Of a DNA stretch of 64,000 bases, positions 10,396 through 17,865 are shown piece after piece (position 1 is the stretch's first letter; the number at the start of each line of letters is the position of its first letter). This stretch comes from Phocaeicola massiliensis B84634 = Timone 84634 = DSM 17679 = JCM 13223. GTDB taxonomy: Bacteria; Bacteroidota; Bacteroidia; Bacteroidales; Bacteroidaceae. Made by a program: the position numbers and the translations under genes. Where the stretch lies: positions 2,466,602 to 2,530,601 of the forward strand of contig NZ_KB905472.1 of assembly GCF_000382445.1 (NCBI RefSeq), read 5' to 3'. A model generated the notes under the pieces. It saw only the letters and a list, made by a program, of their open reading frames with translations, was not told the origin of the DNA and made no database searches.

Positions 10396-11289
10396 TTAAC
10401 GGATTATAAACGGATAATGATTCTCTCCGGAAACAACACCGGGTACATCGGCCACAAACAAACTTCCACTCAAAGGATAAGCCTGTATCTCAGCTTCCGA
10501 CAAGCCATCTACAGCCGTTGTAATAAATAACCGATTACGCTCCTTGCCCCCAAAAGTACACGAAGCTACATTAGGAACCGGAACTTCTATTTTATCGACA
10601 AGCTGCCCGGTTGACGGACTCCAAACGTACACACCGAATCCTCCCCAATGAGCCACCCACAAAAGTCCGTTGGCATCAATGGTCATTCCATCCGGCACTC
10701 CATATTCCACGGGAACCTGTACTGCAGTACGGATAAAATAAATAGCCCCGGTCAAATAATCATAAGCATACTCTTCAATACACCTTCTGCCGGAATCAAC
10801 ATAATACATACGGTCTCCTTTCCGGTTCCAAACAATTCCATTAGGAATACTTTGTTGTCCCAAAACAGGCGTCAAAGATAAATCATTATCTACACAATAC
10901 AGACTTCCGTTGCCATTATGTTCGCTGCAATGCATCACTCCACACCAAATGCGTCCCTCCGGTGATGCCTTGCAATCATTGGTACGCCACTGCGGATGCA
11001 GACATGGAAATTCTATCAGTGTTTTATAAGTCTTTTTCTCCAAATCATAAGCAATAAAACGATTTTTCATTGCCAGAAGCACTTCATCCCCGTGCCCCTT
11101 CCACGGAATAACGGAAGTTATCATTTCCGGAAAAGTATGCTCTTTCACCGTACCTTCGTCAGGAGTATATTGATATAAAATTCCATTATCAATGTCTACC
11201 CATAACAAACATTCCAAACCGGGCATCCATGTAGCAGCCTCACCGGTCCGATTATAACAACGATGTAATAGAGTTGCATTCATCATCAT
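10396..11289 (-). CDS. SMP-30/gluconolactonase family sugar lactonase
   Basis: Six-bladed beta-propeller enzyme of the SMP-30/gluconolactonase/LRE family (297 residues, no signal peptide, cytosolic). Expected metal-site residues are visible: the early Glu in GEAATW, Asn in WRTNDCKASP, and Asp in YYVDSGRR and PDGMTID. It probably hydrolyses the aldonolactone formed by the adjacent short-chain dehydrogenase. Three methionines open the frame (MMMNAT), so the start is uncertain by a few residues. It lies 30 bases downstream of the SDR gene. A gluconolactonase, L-fuconolactonase or galactonolactonase role is possible; context favours the last two. Confidence 0.85.
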   Translation of the reverse strand: MMMNATLLHRCYNRTGEAATWMPGLECLLWVDIDNGILYQYTPDEGTVKEHTFPEMITSVIPWKGHGDEVLLAMKNRFIAYDLEKKTYKTLIEFPCLHPQWRTNDCKASPEGRIWCGVMHCSEHNGNGSLYCVDNDLSLTPVLGQQSIPNGIVWNRKGDRMYYVDSGRRCIEEYAYDYLTGAIYFIRTAVQVPVEYGVPDGMTIDANGLLWVAHWGGFGVYVWSPSTGQLVDKIEVPVPNVASCTFGGKERNRLFITTAVDGLSEAEIQAYPLSGSLFVADVPGVVSGENHYPFIIR

Positions 11290-11319
11290 ATATTTTAAAA
11301 TACCAATTGAAAACTCATT

Positions 11320-12117
11320 TTAAGAATCTTGCATCAATGCCGATCGTCCACCATCCATCAAAATGGTTGTCCCGCTTATAAACCCTGCCATGGGAGAAGC
11401 AAGATAAACACATAGTGCACCGACTTCTTCTACCGTACCGATTTTTTTTACCGGATGAAGATTAATCGTACGTTGACGTTCGGCCATAGCATCCGGAAAC
11501 GAATTGAACCAAGTATCGTTTCCCGCCGTATCTATAAATCCGGGCGCTACGCCGACTGTCCGTATCTTCGGTCCCCACTCTATGGTCAGACTCCGGACAA
11601 GCCCGGTGATAGCTGTCTTTGTAACGTTATAAGGGAAACATCCCGGAATGGAGCAAAAAGCATGATTGGAAGTCATCAATAAGATAACCCCATTGCCGCT
11701 TTGTTCCAAATAAGGTTTGGCAATCCTGGCCAAACGCCAATGGGAAGCCAAGTTCAAATCCAGATTGTACGCCCACCGGCTTTCCGAACATTCCGCCGCA
11801 CCTTCAAATACATTCATTCCGGCATTGGAAACAACAATATCCAGCCGCCCGAAAGTGGCTATCACCTCTTGCACCAGCTTTTCCAATTCCTCTTCCTGTG
11901 TGACATCTGCCTGGACATAGAGTGCCTTGCAACCCTCTCCTTCCACAGCTTGCAAAAATGCCGAAACGCTATCGTCACTTTCCGGTTTACGCGCACATCC
12001 TGCCACACAAGCCCCTGCACGGGCAAACTCATGTGCGGTGCCCAGTCCGATACCGGAGGACACTCCGGTTATCAGGACCACTTTTCCTGTTAAGTCTATT
12101 TGAAACGGCATACGCAT
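11320..12117 (-). CDS. Short-chain dehydrogenase, probable sugar dehydrogenase
   Basis: Classical SDR (265 residues). The N-terminal TGVSSGIGLGTA is the NAD(P)-binding glycine motif; NAG is at about residue 94, a catalytic Ser in LLMTSNH and the YxxxK pair in YNVTK follow; it ends with the usual DGG segment. It probably oxidises a free aldose at C1 to the lactone that the SMP-30 enzyme opens, or alternatively oxidises a 2-keto-3-deoxy acid later in the pathway. Its ATG overlaps the stop codon of the dehydratase gene by one base (TAATG), indicating translational coupling. The alternative start two codons later (MPFQ) is equally likely. Confidence 0.88.
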   Translation of the reverse strand: MRMPFQIDLTGKVVLITGVSSGIGLGTAHEFARAGACVAGCARKPESDDSVSAFLQAVEGEGCKALYVQADVTQEEELEKLVQEVIATFGRLDIVVSNAGMNVFEGAAECSESRWAYNLDLNLASHWRLARIAKPYLEQSGNGVILLMTSNHAFCSIPGCFPYNVTKTAITGLVRSLTIEWGPKIRTVGVAPGFIDTAGNDTWFNSFPDAMAERQRTINLHPVKKIGTVEEVGALCVYLASPMAGFISGTTILMDGGRSALMQDS

Positions 12118-13286
12118 TAAATATAAAAGTTCTCAGGAGGATTACTTGTAATACCCGGATGCTTTTCCATCTCTTCTTCCACCAAATCGACTCCCAACCC
12201 CGGGCGATCCGACAAATGTAAATGCCCGTCATAAACCATATCGGCAATGGAATGGTCAATCACAGTATCTCTCCAGGGAACATCATTGAACATAAACTCC
12301 TGACGGAAGAAATTGGGAACGGAAGCACATACATGCGATGAAGCAAGAGTAGATAAAGGACCATTGGGATTATGAGGAGCCAACAAAACCTGATAAGCCT
12401 CGGCCATAGTAGCCATTCGTTTCATCTCCGACGGACCTCCACACCGAGTAATATCCGGCATGATGATATCACATACATGTTTTTCGAGCAATGAGCGAAT
12501 GCCAAAACGAGTATAATGACGCTCACCCACACAAATAGCAACATCCGAAGGTATACGTTCACGCATGGCACGCAATGTTTGAGAACTTTCCGGACCTGCC
12601 GGTTCCTCATACCAGGCAATATCCAATGTTGCCAAACGCTCTGCCATCTTCACGGCAATGCGGTAATTAAGCATGGCATGAGTTTCAATCATGATATCCA
12701 CCTCCGGCCCCACTGCCTCACGAACTGCCTTTGAAACATTGAACGCCAAGTCCTGTTGTGCAGGAGTCAGTGTCAGATTGGATGCCAAATCTTCACCATA
12801 GAAATAATTGGTATGTGCAAACGGATCAAACTTCAATCCCGTAAATCCGGCAGCCTTCACCGCACGTGCCTGTTCTGCATAATCAGCTTCATTGTGCCCC
12901 CCCTTCGTAAACCAGTAATTGGCATACAAAAGAATATCCTTACGGTAAGCTCCTCCCAAAAGTTCATAACACGGCACGCCCAATACCTTTCCTTTCAAAT
13001 CAAGCAATGCCATATCAATGCCACTAATGGCACACATACTGGCACCATAGGGTCCTACCCAGTTTAAGTCACGATAAAGTTTTGTCCAGATAAAATCCGT
13101 CTTCATCGGGTCAAGTCCGATAATGCGACTGCCTATATGTTTTGCCGCCTCGTATACGATGGGGCTTCCCGGCCAGTTGGTAGCCTCGCCTACACCTGTA
13201 TAACCTTCGTCCGTATATATCTTCAATAAAGTCCAATTGTACTTGATGCCTTGCACCAACCATACTTTTACATCTGTTATTTTCAT
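12117..13286 (-). CDS. Enolase-superfamily sugar-acid dehydratase (mandelate racemase/MLE type)
   Basis: Cytosolic member of the mandelate racemase/muconate lactonising enzyme group (389 residues). N-terminal capping domain (about 1-115), then a modified TIM barrel. Candidate catalytic and metal residues are in KFDPF, MIETHAML, WYEEPAG, CVGERHYTR, MPDITRCGG and APHNPNGP. These match the galactonate/fuconate dehydratase style, so the predicted reaction is dehydration of a C6 aldonate to a 2-keto-3-deoxy acid. It lies 18 bases after the RraA-like gene and overlaps the SDR gene by one base. The exact substrate (D-galactonate, L-galactonate, L-fuconate) is not resolvable by eye. Confidence 0.87.
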   Translation of the reverse strand: MKITDVKVWLVQGIKYNWTLLKIYTDEGYTGVGEATNWPGSPIVYEAAKHIGSRIIGLDPMKTDFIWTKLYRDLNWVGPYGASMCAISGIDMALLDLKGKVLGVPCYELLGGAYRKDILLYANYWFTKGGHNEADYAEQARAVKAAGFTGLKFDPFAHTNYFYGEDLASNLTLTPAQQDLAFNVSKAVREAVGPEVDIMIETHAMLNYRIAVKMAERLATLDIAWYEEPAGPESSQTLRAMRERIPSDVAICVGERHYTRFGIRSLLEKHVCDIIMPDITRCGGPSEMKRMATMAEAYQVLLAPHNPNGPLSTLASSHVCASVPNFFRQEFMFNDVPWRDTVIDHSIADMVYDGHLHLSDRPGLGVDLVEEEMEKHPGITSNPPENFYI

Positions 13287-13304
13287 CTTTTCCTGCTTTA
13301 TAAA

Positions 13305-13997
13305 TTACATAATACCAAATTTATCAAATGCATCCCGGGCTTTCATGCCTTCCTGTATCTTCTTCAAGACAATGCGTTCGCCACGCGCTTTCTCCAAAGC
13401 ACGAGTAAACACCTCTTCTTCTATTTGACGCGGCACCACACATACACCGTCAATATCTCCCACCAGCATATCACCATCGTTTACCAACACGCCTTCAATT
13501 TCGATAGGTACACGATAGTCAATCACCTTTCCGCGCGGAGCCTGATCCTGAGCATAAGGACCGTAAGAAAAACAAGGAAAATTTAAAGCCAGAATTCCTT
13601 TCGTATCGCGAGAGTAACCATTCACCACCGCACCGGCAGCTTTACACTGCATAGCGCGCGCACTCATCAACTCTCCCCATAAAGCATAAGAAGGAGAAGA
13701 GCCGGAACAAATATAGATTTCACCTTCTTTCAAGTCATCCAATGCTTCGAGCATCAAACCGAAAGAGCGTTTCAGAACCGGATTTGTCCCGCTTGTTCCC
13801 TGATTATCATATACATCGGCCTCCAATACAGTCATGGCACGTCCCGCAACAAACATATCATCGCGAAGCGGACGAATATGAGGCGGCAGGAATTGATGGG
13901 TATACCCCATCTTGTCCATAATATCTCCGACAACTGCCGTATAGAGTTCTCCCTTTATCAAGGAAACCAACTCTTTGTCATCGTTCCATTCTTTCAT
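13305..13997 (-). CDS. RraA-fold protein, probable 2-keto-3-deoxy acid aldolase
   Basis: RraA/HMG-aldolase family protein (230 residues). It carries the family's GELMSARAMQ segment, the Arg-Asp pair in NGYSRDTKG and the MLVGDIDGVCVVP segment. Bacterial relatives are metal-dependent retro-aldolases that release pyruvate. No DHDPS-type or class II KDPG-type aldolase is encoded nearby, so this first gene of the operon is the best candidate for cleaving the 2-keto-3-deoxy acid made by the dehydratase. Promoter box at 14044-14051. The name 'ribonuclease regulator RraA' often attached to this fold would be misleading here. Confidence 0.82.
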   Translation of the reverse strand: MKEWNDDKELVSLIKGELYTAVVGDIMDKMGYTHQFLPPHIRPLRDDMFVAGRAMTVLEADVYDNQGTSGTNPVLKRSFGLMLEALDDLKEGEIYICSGSSPSYALWGELMSARAMQCKAAGAVVNGYSRDTKGILALNFPCFSYGPYAQDQAPRGKVIDYRVPIEIEGVLVNDGDMLVGDIDGVCVVPRQIEEEVFTRALEKARGERIVLKKIQEGMKARDAFDKFGIM

Positions 13998-14028
13998 TTT
14001 TTTGTTCTATTAAAAGATTGTTTTTACT

Positions 14029-14043
14029 CTGTTATAGTAACAG
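14029..14043. promoter_or_regulatory. Perfect palindrome over the start site of the sugar-acid operon
   Basis: CTGTTA-TAG-TAACAG lies immediately downstream of the -7 box, where transcription should begin. It is a candidate operator. No binding protein can be named; AraC proteins usually bind direct repeats, so this may belong to another regulator. Confidence 0.4.
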
Positions 14044-14051
14044 CAAAGGTA
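14044..14051 (-). promoter_or_regulatory. -7 box (TACCTTTG) of the RraA-dehydratase-SDR operon
   Basis: Exact TAnnTTTG match, placing the transcript start about 40 bases before the ATG at 13997. No clear -33 TTTG was found, so an activator may be needed. Confidence 0.55.
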
Positions 14052-14142
14052 GTCTGCTTTTAAAAAAGAAAGAACTTTTCAGGACTATTGCACTTATGTA
14101 AAAAGGCGAAAATATAACCAAAACATATACAAAACGGAAGTA

Positions 14143-15015
14143 CTATTTTGCCACATCGCGCGGAGATACCCCCATCTGTTGTTTAAAGATGCGTGAAAAG
14201 TATTGCGGTGACTGAAAACCACACTGAAAGCATACTTCTTTTATGGACATTTCCGTGTTTCTTAAAAGTTCCACCGCTTTATTGATTCTTATCTGATTCA
14301 GATAATCCAACGGAGAAAGATTCAAATACTGTGAAAACAGGTTTCTGAGATAACGTTCACTGATGCCTACTTCTTCCGCCACCTTATTTATATTGATATC
14401 CGAATGATAATTCAACCGGATATAAGCAATGGCTTTTCTCAACGAGTCATTGGTACAGATAGGTAAATAAGCTTCATCCATATAGCGATAGATAAGCACC
14501 AGCAACTCTGCATAGTACATCACGACCAAGTATTGATAATACACACTTTTTGTCTCCAGCTCATTCACAATGCGCTGCACTACCCGCATGATACGGACAT
14601 TATTCACAATTTTAATCAGCCGGTTCTCTTCAGAAAACAAGAATACGGAAGTAGGTACCGAAGCATCTTTGCCCACCCGGGAGTTCAAGTTAAAGTTAGA
14701 AAATATTTCGGGCAAAAACTCCAGCTGCATTAAAGTTGTCCCTTCACTGCCCGCCTCAAACAAATGATTGACGTCTGAAGTAATGACCATTATCTCTCCT
14801 TCCTTGAAAGTCACGCTTTCATTATCCAAATGAAGAATACAATAGCCTTTCTTCACATAGTTTATCTCAATGCGCAAATGCTTATGCGGACCATACGTTT
14901 CCGAAGGATAAAACGAGATAAAGCGAAACACATCCGCCAGACGCTTACTCTTTAAATTTTCGGTTATCTGCTCCAATATCTCCCAAAGGGAAGAGTGTAC
15001 GGCACATGCATCCAT
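14143..15015 (-). CDS. AraC-family transcriptional regulator
   Basis: Cytosolic regulator with an N-terminal cupin-like sugar-sensing half (about 1-170; HLRIEINYVKKGYCILH is characteristic) and a C-terminal pair of helix-turn-helix motifs (about 185-290; INKVAEEVGISERYLRNLF and IKEVCFQCGFQSPQYFSRIF). It likely responds to an intermediate of the neighbouring pathway and activates the leftward operon or SusCD. The ATG at 15015 is preferred over 15042 because a -7 box covers the latter. The gene sits 48 bases after the GH95 gene. The more usual PUL regulators (hybrid two-component, ECF sigma/anti-sigma) are absent from this window. Confidence 0.88.
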   Translation of the reverse strand: MDACAVHSSLWEILEQITENLKSKRLADVFRFISFYPSETYGPHKHLRIEINYVKKGYCILHLDNESVTFKEGEIMVITSDVNHLFEAGSEGTTLMQLEFLPEIFSNFNLNSRVGKDASVPTSVFLFSEENRLIKIVNNVRIMRVVQRIVNELETKSVYYQYLVVMYYAELLVLIYRYMDEAYLPICTNDSLRKAIAYIRLNYHSDININKVAEEVGISERYLRNLFSQYLNLSPLDYLNQIRINKAVELLRNTEMSIKEVCFQCGFQSPQYFSRIFKQQMGVSPRDVAK

Positions 15016-15039
15016 AATCTTCTTTATTTCTTTGTAATA

Positions 15040-15047
15040 CAAATATA
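15040..15047 (-). promoter_or_regulatory. -7 box (TATATTTG) for the AraC gene
   Basis: Exact TAnnTTTG. It covers the upstream ATG at 15042 and therefore supports the start at 15015. Confidence 0.5.
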
Positions 15048-15062
15048 AAACGATTTCTTCAT

Positions 15063-17306
15063 TTATTCCACTGCTAAGTCTATCCGACTGCCCGGCTGAG
15101 TATCATATTCCACCACTTTATGCTCAAAAGGAGAAAAGACTGCAAGACGGCCCCCTTTTTCAGCGTAAATTTCCAGTCGGACAACCTTTCCATCCTTGAG
15201 AGCCGCCGAGACAAGAAAACCTCCCATGGCCCGCAGGTTGTTAAAAGATACATTCTTCCAACTTTCGGGAACTGCCGGAAAGACCCGTATCACTCCCGTA
15301 TGGCTCTGCAATAACATTTCATGTATGCCTGCAGCAAAAGCAAAGTTTCCCTCAAGCGTAAAAGGGCGATATGTGAACTTCGATTTCCCGCTGGCAGACT
15401 GGTCACCATTGGCATGGAACGTATTTTTCAAGCAGAAGCATTCGGCAAAAGTTCTCAATGCTTTTGCTGCTTCTTCACCGTTGAATGCACGCGCCTGCAT
15501 ATTGGCAAACCAACTATATGTATATCCGGTCCAATAATCCGGTCCGTAATCATTCATTTTCTTTAAAGTGGCACGAATGATTCGTTGCGCCTTTTCGCCG
15601 TCGCTCCAGTCTATGATGCCCAGCGGATGAATGGCCAATGCATGAGAGAAATGACGATGAGATGCATTATAAGGAAATCCTTTGGCAAACGTAAGGCTTC
15701 CCTCATTATCCAAATCAAAATCAGGCAATTGGCTTTTCAATTTATTCCAATGCGCTGCTTCGGTCTTTATTCCCAGTTCATTTGCCATCTCCGCCCCCGC
15801 ACCAAACAGGAAATGCATCAGCGATAAATCATAATTTGTCATATCCTTGAACCATGCCTGCAATGAATTATCATAAATTTCGGGACTTGAGCTGAACTCC
15901 AAGCGACGAAATCCTTTGCTGTCGACAATCGAATTTTGCTCCATGTATACAGCTACATCCTTCAAGAAAGGATAAGCTCTTTCTTTCAAGAACTCCTTAT
16001 CGGCAGAATATTTCCAGTGCAAATAAAAATGCTGTGCCAACCAAGCTCCCGCCGTTTGAGACATGGCATACTGAATCCATCCTCCCATAGGTTCTCCCGT
16101 CAGGGTGCAAACCCCGGGCACATTCATACCCTCTGTTTCAAAATATTGGCGAGTATAGCGTTTGTAAGTGTCACGCTGATTCCACAATGTATTCAGATAT
16201 CCCAACCCCTCAGACAAGTGATTGCCCGCATACGCAGGCCAATAACTGAGTTGTGTATTCAGGTCGTGATGATAATCCCCCTTCCATGGTGGTAATTTAC
16301 CGTTATCGGCAGTCCATACAGCCTGCAAAGAAATAGGATAAGAATTTTCACGAGTTGCCGAACCGAACTTATACATCTCATTATAATATTGTTTTTGCAA
16401 AATACTGTCCGGAAGAGAAACAGACGACTGTGCCCAATAATGTTCCCAATAATCAAGATGCGCTTTATAGTCCTTTGCCAGGCCACGGAGCATAGCAGTC
16501 GACGTCTCTTCTTCTGCCTGTTCTCCGCTCAAGGAAGACGTAATGCTCCACGTTCCATACAGTGTATTTCCCTGCCGTTCCCATTTCACCACCACATCGT
16601 AAGAAAAATCTCCATATCCTTTCTGATGATACACCAATTCATTGTCTTTACGGATTACACTTCCCTGCTCATATCCCAGTCGTTGCAAATCCTGTCCCGA
16701 AACCGGACTTGCTTCGGCACTGCTCCCCTCTTGCCTATATCGAGGAGCCACCAACACAGGCTCCAGCTCCGTAGTCAGATTTTTAAAAACAAACCACCCC
16801 ACCGGTTCTGTAGCATGAACAAATGTTTGCATTTGAGTACCATTTGCCCAAGTAGCTTCACACAAAGCATTATCCAGATACAAACGTACTTGTACAGGCT
16901 TTCCAAGTTTCGTCAACGGAAACTCCAAAGCCGCTCCCGGTATTTTGGAAGGAGCAGGCATCCTATCATAGGGTTCGTCGAATTTCTTCTGCACAGGCCG
17001 ATAATCACCCTTACGGATATGTTCCTTGACCCATGCAAAGCGATAATTATTCCCCGACAGACTATCTGCCGGACGCAAATCCCACAAATCGGTACGGTCC
17101 AAGGAAAAGCGCAAGGCGGTATCTTTCTCCCATACCAACGCACCTACCGTGGCGTTTCCCAATGGAATGCCTTCATCCCAACTTTGTGCCAAAGCCGGAA
17201 AGACCAAATCATTACCTGATGCCGTAACGGGACAATAATCTGCCGGAGTGCTGCAACTCATCATTCCCGCCACCAGACCTAGTACAAATATCGTTTTCAA
17301 TTTCAT
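15063..17306 (-). CDS. GH95-like alpha-L-fucosidase/alpha-L-galactosidase lipoprotein
   Basis: Secreted enzyme (747 residues from the ATG at 17306; an earlier ATG at 17357 would place a non-signal stretch ahead of the signal peptide and lies above the -7 box). Lipoprotein signal ends in MMSCST. Architecture matches GH95: N-terminal beta-sandwich (WDEGIPLGNATVGALVW), linker helices, an alpha/alpha barrel (YWPAYAGNHLSEGL, GGWIQYAMSQTAGAWLAQHF, RHFSHALAIHPLG) and a C-terminal beta-sandwich. Glu near 475 in SSSPEIYDN aligns with the family's acid. GH95 members release alpha-1,2-L-fucose or alpha-L-galactose. Sequence is somewhat diverged from textbook GH95, so the sugar is open. Confidence 0.8.
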   Translation of the reverse strand: MKLKTIFVLGLVAGMMSCSTPADYCPVTASGNDLVFPALAQSWDEGIPLGNATVGALVWEKDTALRFSLDRTDLWDLRPADSLSGNNYRFAWVKEHIRKGDYRPVQKKFDEPYDRMPAPSKIPGAALEFPLTKLGKPVQVRLYLDNALCEATWANGTQMQTFVHATEPVGWFVFKNLTTELEPVLVAPRYRQEGSSAEASPVSGQDLQRLGYEQGSVIRKDNELVYHQKGYGDFSYDVVVKWERQGNTLYGTWSITSSLSGEQAEEETSTAMLRGLAKDYKAHLDYWEHYWAQSSVSLPDSILQKQYYNEMYKFGSATRENSYPISLQAVWTADNGKLPPWKGDYHHDLNTQLSYWPAYAGNHLSEGLGYLNTLWNQRDTYKRYTRQYFETEGMNVPGVCTLTGEPMGGWIQYAMSQTAGAWLAQHFYLHWKYSADKEFLKERAYPFLKDVAVYMEQNSIVDSKGFRRLEFSSSPEIYDNSLQAWFKDMTNYDLSLMHFLFGAGAEMANELGIKTEAAHWNKLKSQLPDFDLDNEGSLTFAKGFPYNASHRHFSHALAIHPLGIIDWSDGEKAQRIIRATLKKMNDYGPDYWTGYTYSWFANMQARAFNGEEAAKALRTFAECFCLKNTFHANGDQSASGKSKFTYRPFTLEGNFAFAAGIHEMLLQSHTGVIRVFPAVPESWKNVSFNNLRAMGGFLVSAALKDGKVVRLEIYAEKGGRLAVFSPFEHKVVEYDTQPGSRIDLAVE

Positions 17307-17339
17307 GTCATTCAGTATATCAAATTCAAGAATCTTTTG

Positions 17340-17347
17340 CAAACATA
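17340..17347 (-). promoter_or_regulatory. -7 box (TATGTTTG) for the GH95 gene
   Basis: Exact TAnnTTTG with a TTG 17 bases upstream. Start of transcription is predicted about 30 bases before the ATG at 17306. Confidence 0.5.
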
Positions 17348-17521
17348 CACAAATCAAATGAAAACAAGGCTCTAAATTCCAAACTTACTTTTAACAAATT
17401 CGGAATAAATGGAAAGAAAACATGTAGAAAATGGACAGCAACAGACATGCTTGGCAATCCGGAACGGACTCCTAAGCTTTTTCTTACTTCACACTAAGGC
17501 TTTATCTGCCAACAACCAGTA

Positions 17522-17587
17522 CGTCCCACTGTAGCAGGACGTATGTTCCATTGCAGCAGGACGTACGTTCCATTGCGGCAGGACGTA
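17522..17587. repeat. Three tandem 22-bp units (family 2 repeat, copy 1)
   Basis: Three head-to-tail 22-bp units; read on the minus strand they begin TACGTCCTGC and end GGAACG with a few substitutions. The same unit occurs five times at 42711-42820 in the opposite orientation. Flanks of the two arrays also match (CTAAGGCTTT on one side), so the element is larger than the array. It lies in the 560-base gap between the GH95 and SusC genes. Confidence 0.85.
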
Positions 17588-17797
17588 CTAACATGGCAAT
17601 CAGAAAACGTTAGTCCGGCGGAGGAAAAGCTTTAATGTTACCGTTCCATCCTTCTGCCCTTATATAATAATGTATAGCTTACACACTCATAATGAGCACA
17701 TTCCATCATATCCGTTTTTTATAATTATCTTTTATGCAAGTACCGAATTCTCCAATTCATACCATTAACTTCTTTTACGTCTTTATTTCATTCATTG

Positions 17798-17805
17798 TAA
17801 CTTTG
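17798..17805 (+). promoter_or_regulatory. -7 box (TAACTTTG) for susC
   Basis: Exact TAnnTTTG, about 60 bases before the ATG at 17866. No convincing -33 element, consistent with a regulated promoter. Confidence 0.5.
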
Positions 17806-17865
17806 CCGTCATCAAAACAACTTCTCAGAAAGAAATATTTTTAATCTTAATTAAAAACTAATATT

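Noticed and set aside
17522-17587. CRISPR array
   Set aside because: The 22-bp units abut directly with no spacers, and no cas genes are in the window.
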